In this document: positions 15,642 through 24,519 of the stretch, in pieces
Layout: every line of letters begins with the position of its first letter
Numbering within the stretch: the first letter of the stretch is position 1
Assembly: GCF_026011735.1 (NCBI RefSeq)
Contig: NZ_BRVN01000008.1
Coordinates: 1-64,000, forward strand
DNA: 64,000 nucleotides
Source of the DNA: Dietzia sp. NCCP-2495
GTDB taxonomy: Bacteria; Actinomycetota; Actinomycetes; Mycobacteriales; Mycobacteriaceae
Direction of reading: 5' to 3'
Notes under the pieces: generated by a model
Databases searched by the model: none
Told to the model about the DNA's origin: nothing
What the model saw: only the letters and a program-made list of their open reading frames with translations
Position numbers and translations under genes: made by a program

Positions 15642-17230
15642 CCGCAGGGCCCGGACGAGAGCCCGACAGCGGGGCGGGGCGTGACTCTGTTCTGCGAAAC
15701 CGCGTGTTCCGGGCCCTGATCACCGTCCAGCTGATCAACGCGATCGCGGTGTGGATCCACGTCGTGGCGGTCCAGTGGGTGCTCACCGAGCGCGGCGAGT
15801 CCGCTCTCGTGATCTCGCTGGCGCCCGCCGCGATGGCCGTGCCGTTCCTCCTGCTGTCCATGCCCGCCGGGGTGGTCGCGGGCTACGCCTCCCGCAAGAA
15901 GCTGATGGCGGGGGCCACCACCACCTCGGCCGTCGCGGCGGCCGCGGCGTGCCTGCTCACCGCTCTCGGCCGTGACGAGGCGTTCGCCATGGTGCTTTCC
16001 GTGCTGCTGGTCGGCTCCGCACTGGTGCTGGTGGGCGTCCCGTGGCAGTCGCTGTTGCCGGAGACCGTCGAGCGGGAGGACATCCCCTCCGCCGCGGTGG
16101 TGGACGGTGCCGTGTTCAACGTCGCGCGTGCCCTCGGGCCGCTCATCGCCGGTATCGGCCTGGGCCTGGTCGGCGCGGCGTGGACGTTCGCGTTCGTGTC
16201 CTTCCTGGCCGCGGTGTGCGCGGTGTTGTTGATCCGATCCGAGCGTGCTGCGCCTGATCGCACGCATCCTGGCCGACCAATCCTTCCCGAGCTGGTCGGC
16301 GCACTGCGGTTCGTCGCCTACTCCGCCTGGACGACCCGGCTGCTGGTCCAACTCGTCCTCTTCGGCATCCCGTCCAGCGCCCTGTGGGCCCTGATCTCAC
16401 TCGTGGCCTACGACAGTCTCGCGATGGACTCCAGCGGTTTCGGCGTGCTCATGGCACTGGTCGGGTCGGGTGCGGTTCTCGCGGCGTTCACCCTGGGAGG
16501 GCTCCGACGCCGATTGCGTGTGCGGTCGTTCGCGGCCCTGGGGGCGGCGACCTACGGCGCTGCGCTGCTCGTCCTGGCCACCTCGTCCTCGGCGCTCGTG
16601 GTGGGCGTCGCGGTGTTCTTCGCCGGTGCCGCCTGGGTCAGCGTGCAGAGCACCTGGATGAGCATGGGGCACCAGTTCTTCCCGGATTGGATCCGCCCGC
16701 GGCTCATCGCCGTGATCCTCCTGGCGTTCCAGGGGACGCAGGCCGTCGGCGCCTTGCTGTGGGGGTCCCTCACCGACTCGCTCGGGCTCCCGGGCGCGCT
16801 CGCGATCGCCGCCGGACTGCTCGCCGTGAGCGCGCTGTCGCTGCGGTTCGTCGGCCTCGGGGCAGAGTCCGGGATCGAGCCCGTGCTGCTCTCCGGAGCA
16901 CCGCCGATCGTGGTCGAGGAGGACAGCCGCGGAACCGTCGAGGTCCGGTACCGGTACGAGGTCGACGACGACCACGTCGCCGAGTTCGAGACCGCGATGA
17001 GGCACCTACGTCGGTCGCGTCTGCGCCTCGGCGGATGGGCCTGGACTCTCGACCGCGACGAAGGTCGAACCGGCGAATACGTCGAGTCCTATCGCGTGGC
17101 GAGCACAGCCGTGTTCACAGAGCAGGAACACAGCCGACTCACGGTGCCGGAGGAGCGGCTCCGCGAGCGCGTGCGGTCCTGCTCGGTCGCGATTGGCGGA
17201 CCAGAGCTTCGGGTGTTGGACCACCGCTGA
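15638..17230 (+). CDS. MFS exporter with a C-terminal cytoplasmic domain
   Basis: MFS_3 (EntS-like) transporter of 530 residues with 10-12 membrane spans up to about residue 415, followed by a soluble domain of about 100 residues (VEVRYRYEVDDDHVAEFETAMRHLRRSRLRLGG, then YVESYRVAS) that looks like a dimeric alpha+beta barrel of the kind found at the end of this family. The GTG at 15638 overlaps the nitroreductase stop (GTGA). EntS-type members export small molecules such as siderophores; here it may expel toxic intermediates or substrate. Confidence 0.8.
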   Translation: MTAGPGREPDSGAGRDSVLRNRVFRALITVQLINAIAVWIHVVAVQWVLTERGESALVISLAPAAMAVPFLLLSMPAGVVAGYASRKKLMAGATTTSAVAAAAACLLTALGRDEAFAMVLSVLLVGSALVLVGVPWQSLLPETVEREDIPSAAVVDGAVFNVARALGPLIAGIGLGLVGAAWTFAFVSFLAAVCAVLLIRSERAAPDRTHPGRPILPELVGALRFVAYSAWTTRLLVQLVLFGIPSSALWALISLVAYDSLAMDSSGFGVLMALVGSGAVLAAFTLGGLRRRLRVRSFAALGAATYGAALLVLATSSSALVVGVAVFFAGAAWVSVQSTWMSMGHQFFPDWIRPRLIAVILLAFQGTQAVGALLWGSLTDSLGLPGALAIAAGLLAVSALSLRFVGLGAESGIEPVLLSGAPPIVVEEDSRGTVEVRYRYEVDDDHVAEFETAMRHLRRSRLRLGGWAWTLDRDEGRTGEYVESYRVASTAVFTEQEHSRLTVPEERLRERVRSCSVAIGGPELRVLDHR

Positions 17231-17264
17231 CGCGGCGGGCTCCCGCGCATAACCCGCACGAGGG

Positions 17265-17900
17265 GTGGAGCAGGAAGGTGTCGACACCATTTCCTACGAG
17301 CTCGGGGCCCGCGCAGAGCTGGACGAGACCGGAGACCTGGTCCGCCAACTGGGGCGTCGGGCGTTCACCGCGGTGGCGGACACCCGTGATCTCGACCAGG
17401 TCGAGGCGGTCGTCGCAGAGGCGACCGAGCAGTTCGGTGGAATCGACATCGTCTGCGCCAATGCGGGCATCGCCTCGTGGGCGACCAGCTGGGAGATGAC
17501 CGCCCTCCGGTGGAAGGAAATGGTCGACATCAATCTGACGGGCGTCTTCAACACCGTCCGTGCGGCACTGCCAGGGATGATCTCGCGCGGACGGGGTGGG
17601 TCGATTGTCCTCACGAGTTCCACCGCGGGCATCAACGGCTACCAGAACACCGCGCATTACACCGCGGCTAAGTACGGCGTGATCGGTCTCACGAAGGTGA
17701 TGGCGCAGGAGGTCGGGCAGTACTCGATTCGCGTGAACGCCGTCTGTCCCACGACGGTCAACACGCCGCTGGTGATCAACGACGGCACGTTCAGGCTTTT
17801 CGCACCGAATGTCGAGAACCCGGGGGCAACGTCATCCGTCAGTGACGGCAGGGTCGGCGGTGGGGGCCCGGGAATTCACCTTTACATTTCAATGAACTGA
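17265..17900 (+). pseudogene. remnant of a mycofactocin-type SDR, both ends missing
   Basis: The readable part resembles mycofactocin-coupled SDRs (carveol-dehydrogenase group): a stretch like LDETGDLVRQLGRRAFTAVADTRD, then VCANAGIASW, active-site YTAAKYGVIGL (Tyr/Lys intact) and NTPLVINDGTFRLFAPNVENP. The N-terminal nucleotide-binding half with TGxxxGxG is absent; the frame begins mid-domain straight after the MFS gene. After NVENPG the sequence becomes unrelated, so about 60 C-terminal residues are lost too. A functional short protein is unlikely. Operator site 5 begins within its last codons. Confidence 0.75.
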
Positions 17901-17910
17901 GTTCAAATCG
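17893..17910 (-). promoter_or_regulatory. regulon operator, site 5
   Basis: Minus-strand CGATTTGAACTCAGTTCA (two mismatches to consensus); its core TGAACTGAGTTCA on the plus strand is an almost perfect dyad. A -10 hexamer TACATT at 17883-17888 lies 4 bases upstream of it. It controls the operon starting at 17973. Confidence 0.72.
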
Positions 17911-17972
17911 GTGATACCGTGAATCTCATCACACGAGCGATGAAGACAGCCGATCCGATAGTGGGAGTGACC

Positions 17973-19283
17973 ATGGACAGCACCGCCGACCTACTCGTCA
18001 TCGGCGCCGGGATGGCCGGACTGACCGCCGCCGCGCGGGCCACCGCGAACGGCGCGACGGTCACGGTCCTCGAGAAGGGATCGGCGACCGGAGGGTCGGC
18101 GCAGTTCGCAGGGTATGCGTGGACCGCGCCCACCCGGGAGATGATGTCGGAGATCAACCCCCATGGTGACCGGGCCCTGCGCAACGCGATCGTCGACGAC
18201 TTCGCCGCGGGACTGGACTGGATCCGCGGACGCGGGGTCGAGTGTGCGGACGGCGTCCCGGTCCTGCGCTACGGCATCGGACACGCCTTCGACACAGTCC
18301 AGTACCTGGACGCCTGTGTGCGGGAGATCAAGGCCGGTGGAGGACAGGTCCTGACCGACGCCGAGGTGCGCTCCCTGGTCACGGACGGTGACACGGTCGT
18401 GGGCGCGGACGCGGTGGTGGGCGGTGAGTCGGTGCAGTTCCGCGCGGGCACGGTCCTGCTGGCGACCGGCGGGTTCCAGGCGAACCATGAATTGATCGAC
18501 GAGCACCTGCATGCCAACGCCTCACAGCTCCCGCTGAGGTCCAACCCCCACAGCGACGGCGGGGGACTGCGCCTGGCCACGTCGGTGGGTGCCGACATCG
18601 GACCGCGTGACGCCGGCTTCTACGGCCACCTCATCCCCGCGGGCCTTAAGTTCCGCGACTCCGGCGACTTCGTGGAACTGTCCCTCTACTACTCCGAGCA
18701 CGCGTTGCTGTTCAACCTCGGGAACAAGCGCTTCTATGACGAGACGCAGGGCGATCACCTCACCGCAAACGCACTCATGGAGCAGCCCGAGTCGCGCGGC
18801 CTGCTGGTCGCCGACGCCCGTGTCTACGAGGAGTTCATCTGCGGCTCGTACGTCGAGGGCGCGGTCGCCGTTGACAAGTACTCCGAGACCGCCAAGCGCG
18901 GTGGCCGGTGTGGCATCGCCGCGACGCTCGAGGACTTCGAGTACCTGCCCGAGGAGTGGGGCTATGACGGCGCCGCGATCGCCGAGGAGATCCGCAAGGT
19001 CAACGCCGCCGGACAGAAGGTGTTCCCGCCCCGCGAGTACGACTTCGACCCGCTCGACCGCGGGCCGTACTACATCATCGAGACCACACCCGCGGTGACG
19101 TTCCCACTGGTGGGGATCCGGATCGACGAGAACGCCTCGGTGCTGCGCGCGGACGGCAGCCCGATCCCCGGCCTGCTCGCCGCCGGATCCGACGTCGGCG
19201 GCATCTACCGCCGCGCGTACGCCGGAGGAATCTCCGCAGCACTGGTGTTCGGCCTGCGCGCCGGCGACTCCGCGACCCGGTGA
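17973..19283 (+). CDS. FAD-dependent dehydrogenase (FAD_binding_2 family, KstD-like)
   Basis: Flavoprotein of 436 residues. The N-terminal dinucleotide motif is VIGAGMAGLTAAARA, followed by EKGSATGGSAQFAG, a central ATGGFQANHELI and C-terminal GIRIDENASVL ... GLLAAGSDVGGIYRRAYAGGISAALVFG. This family includes 3-ketosteroid-delta1-dehydrogenase, fumarate reductase and tricarballylate dehydrogenase flavoproteins. Start ATG at 17973 after GGGAGTG; ATGs at 17919 and 17940 are less likely. In this operon with an OYE-like reductase and an alcohol dehydrogenase it probably acts on a cyclic ketone or enone. Membrane anchoring is not seen. Confidence 0.85.
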   Translation: MDSTADLLVIGAGMAGLTAAARATANGATVTVLEKGSATGGSAQFAGYAWTAPTREMMSEINPHGDRALRNAIVDDFAAGLDWIRGRGVECADGVPVLRYGIGHAFDTVQYLDACVREIKAGGGQVLTDAEVRSLVTDGDTVVGADAVVGGESVQFRAGTVLLATGGFQANHELIDEHLHANASQLPLRSNPHSDGGGLRLATSVGADIGPRDAGFYGHLIPAGLKFRDSGDFVELSLYYSEHALLFNLGNKRFYDETQGDHLTANALMEQPESRGLLVADARVYEEFICGSYVEGAVAVDKYSETAKRGGRCGIAATLEDFEYLPEEWGYDGAAIAEEIRKVNAAGQKVFPPREYDFDPLDRGPYYIIETTPAVTFPLVGIRIDENASVLRADGSPIPGLLAAGSDVGGIYRRAYAGGISAALVFGLRAGDSATR

Positions 19284-19297
19284 GAGAGGCGAAACCC

Positions 19298-21253
19298 ATG
19301 ACCGAACAGGCGCGCTTCCCGCACGCATTCTCCCCGTACGCGATCGGCCCGCTCACCCTGCGCAACCGCCTCGTCGCCCTGCCCGCCGGCACCAGCATGG
19401 CCGTCGACGGAGTGCCCACCCACGCCGACCAGGAGCACTTCGAACGCATCGCCGGGGGCGGCGTGGGCCTCATCATCGGCGGCGCCACCGTCGTGCACCC
19501 GTCCACCACGCTGCGCTCACGCAAGCTGGTCGAGGCATACATCGACGAGGTGGTGCCCGCACTGACCGACAAGGCTCAGGCGGTCCACCGGCACGGCGCC
19601 AAGATCATCGGCCAACTGTGCCACCTGGGCCGCGAGTTCATCGGCGGGGAATCCGACTCGCCACCCACCGCGCCGTCGGCGATCAAGACCGTGCGCGACG
19701 CCTACCCGCCGCACGAGTTGTCCTCCGAGGAGATCGCGGACATCGTGCGGGGGTGGGGCATCTCGACCGAGAATCTCGTCCGAGCCGGATATGACGGTGC
19801 CGAGATCCACGCCGCCCACGGCTATCTACCCGCCCAGTTCATGTCCGAGCTCACCAACCACCGGACCGACTCCTACGGCGGGTCGTTCGAAAACCGGATG
19901 CGCTTCCTCGACGAGGTGGTGGCCGTGATGCGCGCGGCGCTCCCCGAGACCATGGTCCTGGGCGTGCGGTTGTCCGGCGAGGAGGAGATCCCCGGCGGCA
20001 TGGGCATCGACGAGTGCGTGCGGATTGCCGAGCACCTCGCCGCCTCCGGGTCGGTGGACTACTTCAGCATCACCCACGGCACCCGGGGAAAGTACGTCAA
20101 GGATTCGACCAACCCGGACGCCGTGGCCGTGGATTCCGCCGCCCGGGTGCGCGCGGCGACCGGCCTGCCCGTCCTGGTGGGTCAGCGGATCCGGGACGCC
20201 GCGACCGCCGACCACATCGTCAAGACCGGCAAGGCCGACCTCGTCGGCATGGCCCGCGCGCTCATCGCCGACCCCGATCTGCCGGAGAAGTCCCGCACCG
20301 GCAGACTTACAGAGATCCGTGGCTGCCTGGGGATCAACCAGGACTGCCGGGCTTTCGATCCCCACCTGCACTGCGCGGTCAACGCCGAGATCGGACGCGG
20401 ACGCCACGCCTCGTTCGGGGTTCTGGCAGACACTCCGAAAAACGTCGTGGTGATCGGCGGTGGCCCGGCCGGGCTCGAGGCGGCCCGGGTGGCCGCCGGC
20501 CGCGGCCACACCGTGACGGTGTTCGAGGCGCGGTCCGAGCTCGGCGGGACCGTGCAGGTCGCCGCGCAGTCTCCGCACCGCGCCACTATCGGCGACATCG
20601 TCGACTATCTGTCACACGAGATGCGCCGGCTGGGGGTCGAGGTCAATCTCGGTGCCCGGATCGACCCCGACGATCTCGCCGACATCCTGGAGATGGCCGA
20701 TCACGTCGTCGTCGCCACCGGATCTTCGCCCGGCCCCCTGCCCACGCCGGCACGACCTGCCCAGGCTTCCGGCGCCCCGGCTCTGGTCACCGTGGACGAC
20801 GTCCTCACCGGCACCATTCCCGAGGCGCCGGGTCGTGCGGCGGTCTACGACCCGGGCGACGGCTTCTGGCCCGCCTACAGTGCCGCGGAGGCGCTGCTCG
20901 CCCGTGGGTGGGAGGTCGACGTGGTCACGCCGCTCACGGCGCTGGCGCATCGCGTCCCCGCCGAGAGCGTCGGCCCGCTCCTGTCCCGCTTGGGGGCCGG
21001 GGGAGCCCGCCTGCACGTCGCGAGTGAGCTCACCCCGGATGCTGGGCGAGCGACGATCACCCCCGTCTTCGGCGGAGCACCCACACCGATCGAGGTCGAC
21101 CTCCTCGTGTGGCACACCCCGCGCACGCCAGTCGGTGAGCTGGCGCGGAAGCTGGGGCAGCAGGCCACGGTCTCGGTGATCGGTGACTGCGTGACCCCGC
21201 GACGGATCAGTCACGCGATCGCCGAGGGCTACCGGGTGGGAGCGGAGATCTGA
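19298..21253 (+). CDS. OYE-like/2,4-dienoyl-CoA-reductase-type flavoenzyme lacking one cluster Cys
   Basis: Large two-part flavoenzyme of 651 residues: N-terminal FMN TIM barrel (PLTLRNRLVALPAGTSMA, IHAAHGYLPAQFMSE, NRTDSYGG-like HRTDSYGGSFENR), a linker normally carrying the [4Fe-4S] ligands, and a C-terminal FAD/NAD domain (VVVIGGGPAGLEAARVAAGRG). The cluster motif reads GCLGINQDC then HLHC, so the second Cys of the usual C-x2-C-x3-C pattern is Ile. Start ATG at 19298 with GAGAGGCG; a GTG at 19280 overlapping the previous stop is possible. It likely reduces a C=C bond in an enone or dienoyl intermediate. Confidence 0.85.
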   Translation: MTEQARFPHAFSPYAIGPLTLRNRLVALPAGTSMAVDGVPTHADQEHFERIAGGGVGLIIGGATVVHPSTTLRSRKLVEAYIDEVVPALTDKAQAVHRHGAKIIGQLCHLGREFIGGESDSPPTAPSAIKTVRDAYPPHELSSEEIADIVRGWGISTENLVRAGYDGAEIHAAHGYLPAQFMSELTNHRTDSYGGSFENRMRFLDEVVAVMRAALPETMVLGVRLSGEEEIPGGMGIDECVRIAEHLAASGSVDYFSITHGTRGKYVKDSTNPDAVAVDSAARVRAATGLPVLVGQRIRDAATADHIVKTGKADLVGMARALIADPDLPEKSRTGRLTEIRGCLGINQDCRAFDPHLHCAVNAEIGRGRHASFGVLADTPKNVVVIGGGPAGLEAARVAAGRGHTVTVFEARSELGGTVQVAAQSPHRATIGDIVDYLSHEMRRLGVEVNLGARIDPDDLADILEMADHVVVATGSSPGPLPTPARPAQASGAPALVTVDDVLTGTIPEAPGRAAVYDPGDGFWPAYSAAEALLARGWEVDVVTPLTALAHRVPAESVGPLLSRLGAGGARLHVASELTPDAGRATITPVFGGAPTPIEVDLLVWHTPRTPVGELARKLGQQATVSVIGDCVTPRRISHAIAEGYRVGAEI

Positions 21254-22323
21254 TGACGCACAGTGGGCGGGAACATGAGTCCGACCGGGGCGCCGAGCAG
21301 GCGGTCCCGGCCCAGATGCAGGCCTGGCAGTGGACCGGAACCGGGCGGCCTCTCACGCTGTCCACCGTCGACGTGCCCGAGCCGGGGCCTGGCGAGGTGC
21401 TGCTGCGCGTGCGCGCGGCCGGGATGTGCCACTCCGATGTCGGTGAACTCGACGAACCGTCGTGGGCGGTCAACATCCACAAGAACCCCATCACCCTCGG
21501 CCATGAGATCGCCGGCGACGTGGTGGCGGTGGGCCCCGGTGTCCGCGCGAGCACAGCGGGAGCCGGGGGCGACGGCGCCGGTGGTGCGACAGACGTAAAG
21601 GATGACGACGACGTCGTCGTCATCGGCGGTCGGTACGGCGTCCACCCGATGGGCGTCACCGTGCCCGGATACGGCCGGGACGGCGGATACGCCGCGTACC
21701 ACGTGGCGCCCGCCGCCGACCTGGTCCCGCTACCCGACGGCGTCTCCTACGCCCACGGCGCCCTCGGCACCGACGCCGGCATGACCTCCCATCACGCCGT
21801 GGCAGTGGTCGCCGGGGTCCGTGCCGGGCACCGGGTCGGGATCATCGGCCTCGGCGGACTCGGACAGATCGGCGCACGTATCGCCGTGCTGCTCGGCGCG
21901 ACCGTGTACGCGGCCGACCCCAACCCGTCCGCGCGGGCGCTGGGAGAGGAGATCGGACTGGCCGACGTGTGCGCCGACGCCTCCGGCCTCGCGGGTCTCG
22001 GTCTGGACTCGGTGATCGACTTCGCCGGGTTCGGCTCCACGGCCCAGGCTGCCGTGACCGCGATCCGGGTCGGCGGCACCGTCGTGATGGTGGGGATGGG
22101 CGCGCACATCAGTGAGCTCGTCACCGCCGACGTGGTCCACCAGAAGGCCCTCATCCGCGGTTCGTCCGGCGGCACCCGCGAGGACATCGCGGCGGTGTAC
22201 CGGTATCTCCACGACGGCGAGATCACCCCGGTCGTCGAGCACCTGACATTCGACCGGGTCGACGAGGGCATCGACCGGCTGCGGCGCGGCGACGTGACCG
22301 GCCGGCTCGTAGTGACGCGGTGA
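21253..22323 (+). CDS. zinc-type alcohol dehydrogenase without the structural-zinc lobe
   Basis: MDR-superfamily alcohol dehydrogenase of 356 residues. Catalytic zinc residues are present (GMCHSD and GHE in LGHEIAGDVV), as is the NAD motif GIIGLGGLGQIGARIA. The loop that normally carries four structural-zinc cysteines is replaced by a low-complexity stretch (STAGAGGDGAGG ... KDDDDVVV). Its start overlaps the previous stop by one base (TGATG). In the operon it probably oxidises a ring or side-chain alcohol, or works in reverse, for the neighbouring KstD-like and OYE-like enzymes. Confidence 0.85.
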   Translation: MTHSGREHESDRGAEQAVPAQMQAWQWTGTGRPLTLSTVDVPEPGPGEVLLRVRAAGMCHSDVGELDEPSWAVNIHKNPITLGHEIAGDVVAVGPGVRASTAGAGGDGAGGATDVKDDDDVVVIGGRYGVHPMGVTVPGYGRDGGYAAYHVAPAADLVPLPDGVSYAHGALGTDAGMTSHHAVAVVAGVRAGHRVGIIGLGGLGQIGARIAVLLGATVYAADPNPSARALGEEIGLADVCADASGLAGLGLDSVIDFAGFGSTAQAAVTAIRVGGTVVMVGMGAHISELVTADVVHQKALIRGSSGGTREDIAAVYRYLHDGEITPVVEHLTFDRVDEGIDRLRRGDVTGRLVVTR

Positions 22324-22405
22324 CGCGGGTTGCTGTTGGCGCGGTGGCGTCGGCTCGTTCTCTGCACGCAGTCCACACAGGCACATGACGAAGGGAAGTC
22401 CCCTG

Positions 22406-23203
22406 ATGACGGGAAACGAGGCGTCCGGTCGGTTCGCGGGCACGGTGGCACTGGTCACCGGCGGCGCGTCCGGGATCGGCGCGGCGGTGTCGCGCCAGCT
22501 CGCCGCGGAAGGTGCGCGATCAGTTCACGTGGTGGACCTGGCACGCGAGGCGGCGGAGTCCGTCGCCGCGGAGATCGGCGGTACCGCGCACGGCGTCGAC
22601 GTGTCGGATCCGCAGGCGGTGGCCGAACTCTTCGAGCGGGTGCTCGCATCCGACGGGGGAGTGGACGTGGTGGTGCACGCCGCGGGGATCGACGACCCGG
22701 TCGCGAAGGGACACATCTTCGAGGCCGCTGATTCCGGTAAGCCGGTGGACGTTCTCAGCAGGCTCGACGACGACCGGTGGCGCCGGATCCACGCCGTCAA
22801 CCTCGACGGGACCTTCCACATCCTCCGCGAGGCGGTGCGCGCCATGCGCCCGGCCGGTGGGGGATCCATTGTGACGGTCGGGTCGTCGGCGGGGTTCGAC
22901 ACTCTCGTGGGCTACCCGCACTACGCCTCGTCCAAGGCGGCGGTGCACGCGCTGAGCCAGTCCGTGGCCAAGGAGGTCGTCCACTTCGGGATCCGGGTCA
23001 ACACCGTCGCGCCCGGACCGGTCGACACCGCGATGGCGGCGAGGACACCCGAGTCCGTGCGAAAGGCGATGAACTCTGGGAGCGCGTTCGGCTACGCGAC
23101 CCCTGAGCAGCTGTCGGACAGCATCCTCTACCTGGCGTCCGACCAGGCCTCGAACGTGGTCGGCGCAGTACTCCTGAGCAACGGCGGGCGCTTCACGGTC
23201 TGA
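22406..23203 (+). CDS. short-chain dehydrogenase/reductase
   Basis: Classical SDR of 265 residues: cofactor motif VTGGASGIGAAVS, Asp at the end of strand 2 (VVDLA, favouring NAD), VHAAGI in place of NNAG, and the active-site YASSKAA. An insertion (FEAADSGKPVDVLSRL) precedes helix 4. The ATG at 22406 is chosen over that at 22385 because AAGGGAAG lies at 22391-22398. It follows the alcohol dehydrogenase by 82 bases and is probably in the same operon. Substrate unknown; oxidation of a hydroxyl to a ketone is the default guess. Confidence 0.88.
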   Translation: MTGNEASGRFAGTVALVTGGASGIGAAVSRQLAAEGARSVHVVDLAREAAESVAAEIGGTAHGVDVSDPQAVAELFERVLASDGGVDVVVHAAGIDDPVAKGHIFEAADSGKPVDVLSRLDDDRWRRIHAVNLDGTFHILREAVRAMRPAGGGSIVTVGSSAGFDTLVGYPHYASSKAAVHALSQSVAKEVVHFGIRVNTVAPGPVDTAMAARTPESVRKAMNSGSAFGYATPEQLSDSILYLASDQASNVVGAVLLSNGGRFTV

Positions 23204-23261
23204 TCCGGCGACAGTTTTCTCATTCGCCTCCGAGGACTCGAGCCCATGCCTTACGGTCATA

Positions 23262-23279
23262 TGAATTGAGTTCAATTAG
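23262..23279 (-). promoter_or_regulatory. regulon operator, site 6
   Basis: Minus-strand CTAATTGAACTCAATTCA; plus-strand core TGAATTGAGTTCA is a near-perfect dyad. A -10 hexamer TACGGT at 23252-23257 ends 4 bases before it. It serves the first solute-binding protein gene. Confidence 0.7.
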
Positions 23280-23318
23280 GGACTCTGGGCAAAGGGGCCC
23301 TGGACGAAGGAGAGGCAA

Positions 23319-24374
23319 ATGAGGTCATTCAGAGCAGGGGCGGCGGTGGCGGGCTCCGTCGCCGTGATGCTGGACGCGGCGGCGTGCGGCTCCACGCAGG
23401 ACTCCGGTTCGGAGCTGGCGGGAAGCTGGGACGAGATCGTCTCCGCCGCCTCCGGTGAAGGTTCCGTGACGCTGTACTCCAACCATGCTCCGGCCAATCT
23501 CGAGGCGCTCAAGGTGGCGTTCGAGGAGGAGTATCCGGAGATCACGCTGACATACGTCCGGGGGACCGACGCCGACCTGATTCCCAAGGTCGAGGTCGAG
23601 AACCAGACCGGAAACGCCGTGGCCGACGTGCACATGACGACCGATGCCGGCTGGGTGGCCCGCGGGGCCGAGTCCGACCAGTTCTCCGTGCCCGTGGTCG
23701 CCCCCGGCGCCGACGCTCCCGAGTACCGCGCTGAGGACGCGATGCTCGGCGAGGCGTTCTTCATGACCAGTGCCACCTCGATCGGGCTCGCCTGGAACTC
23801 CGACGAGGTCCCCGAGGGGCTCGAGGTTCCGCAGGACCTGCTCGACCCCCGCTTCGACGGCAGGGTGGGAGTCGTGTCGCCGGCGGGCTTCCCGGCCGTG
23901 GTCCACATCTACAAGCGTATGGACATCGACTACGCGGACGGGTACGTCGAGGACCTCGCCGAACTGAACCCCAAAATCTACACCAGCGCTCCCGGCGTGA
24001 CCCAGGCGCTGGCCTCCGGTGAGGTGTGGGTGGCCCCCGGAGCGTCGATGGACGTTCTCGTCGAGCGCGACAAGGGTGCGCCCGTCGACTTCACCCTGCC
24101 GCCCAACCCGATCGGCGTCCCGTTCTACTCCCATGTGCTGTCCGCGGCGCCCAATCCGAACGCCGCGCAACTCCTGGCCGACTTCATGCTCACCGAGAAG
24201 GGGCAGGCGGCACTGTCGAAGAACTACATCGCGGTGCTGCCCGACGTGCTCGGGACCGGTGTCGAGGGCTCAGACGTCGTGGCGCAGGATCTCGAGGTCG
24301 CCGATCCGGCATCGATCGAGCCGGACGCCGTCTCCGAGTACGTCGCCCGGTGGGAGGGCCTGTTCTTGAACTGA
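23319..24374 (+). CDS. ABC importer solute-binding lipoprotein (first copy)
   Basis: Family-1-type periplasmic binding protein of 351 residues, probably a lipoprotein: signal peptide ending in a weak lipobox with Cys at about 23 (LDAAACGS). Motifs: WDEIVSAASGEGSVTLYSNH, the ligand-cleft stretch GTDADLIPKVEVENQ, and PNPNAAQLLADFMLTEKGQ near the C-terminus. It resembles AfuA/SfuA/phosphonate-type binding proteins but lacks the adjacent Tyr-Tyr typical of ferric-ion binders. It is clearly paralogous to the next gene. Regulon operator site 6 upstream suggests its ligand is the catabolic substrate (possibly an organic anion) rather than iron. Confidence 0.88.
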   Translation: MRSFRAGAAVAGSVAVMLDAAACGSTQDSGSELAGSWDEIVSAASGEGSVTLYSNHAPANLEALKVAFEEEYPEITLTYVRGTDADLIPKVEVENQTGNAVADVHMTTDAGWVARGAESDQFSVPVVAPGADAPEYRAEDAMLGEAFFMTSATSIGLAWNSDEVPEGLEVPQDLLDPRFDGRVGVVSPAGFPAVVHIYKRMDIDYADGYVEDLAELNPKIYTSAPGVTQALASGEVWVAPGASMDVLVERDKGAPVDFTLPPNPIGVPFYSHVLSAAPNPNAAQLLADFMLTEKGQAALSKNYIAVLPDVLGTGVEGSDVVAQDLEVADPASIEPDAVSEYVARWEGLFLN

Positions 24375-24434
24375 CAGGTGTTCTCGCAGGTGGGCACCCG
24401 AAAGTGCGTGTGCGAAGTTCACGGCTGTGACCTA

Positions 24435-24463
24435 TTGCTTATCAGTGACCCACGTCATACACT
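24435..24463 (+). promoter_or_regulatory. promoter of the second solute-binding protein
   Basis: TTGCTT (24435-24440), 17-base spacer, TACACT (24458-24463); operator site 7 begins 5 bases later. Confidence 0.6.
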
Positions 24464-24468
24464 TCGAG

Positions 24469-24486
24469 TGAATCGACTTCAGTTCG
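24469..24486 (+). promoter_or_regulatory. regulon operator, site 7
   Basis: TGAATCGACTTCAGTTCG, three mismatches to consensus, covering the predicted transcription start of the second binding-protein gene. Confidence 0.68.
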
Positions 24487-24519
24487 AATCTTCTATCGCC
24501 CTGCGGAAAGGGGATGCAC

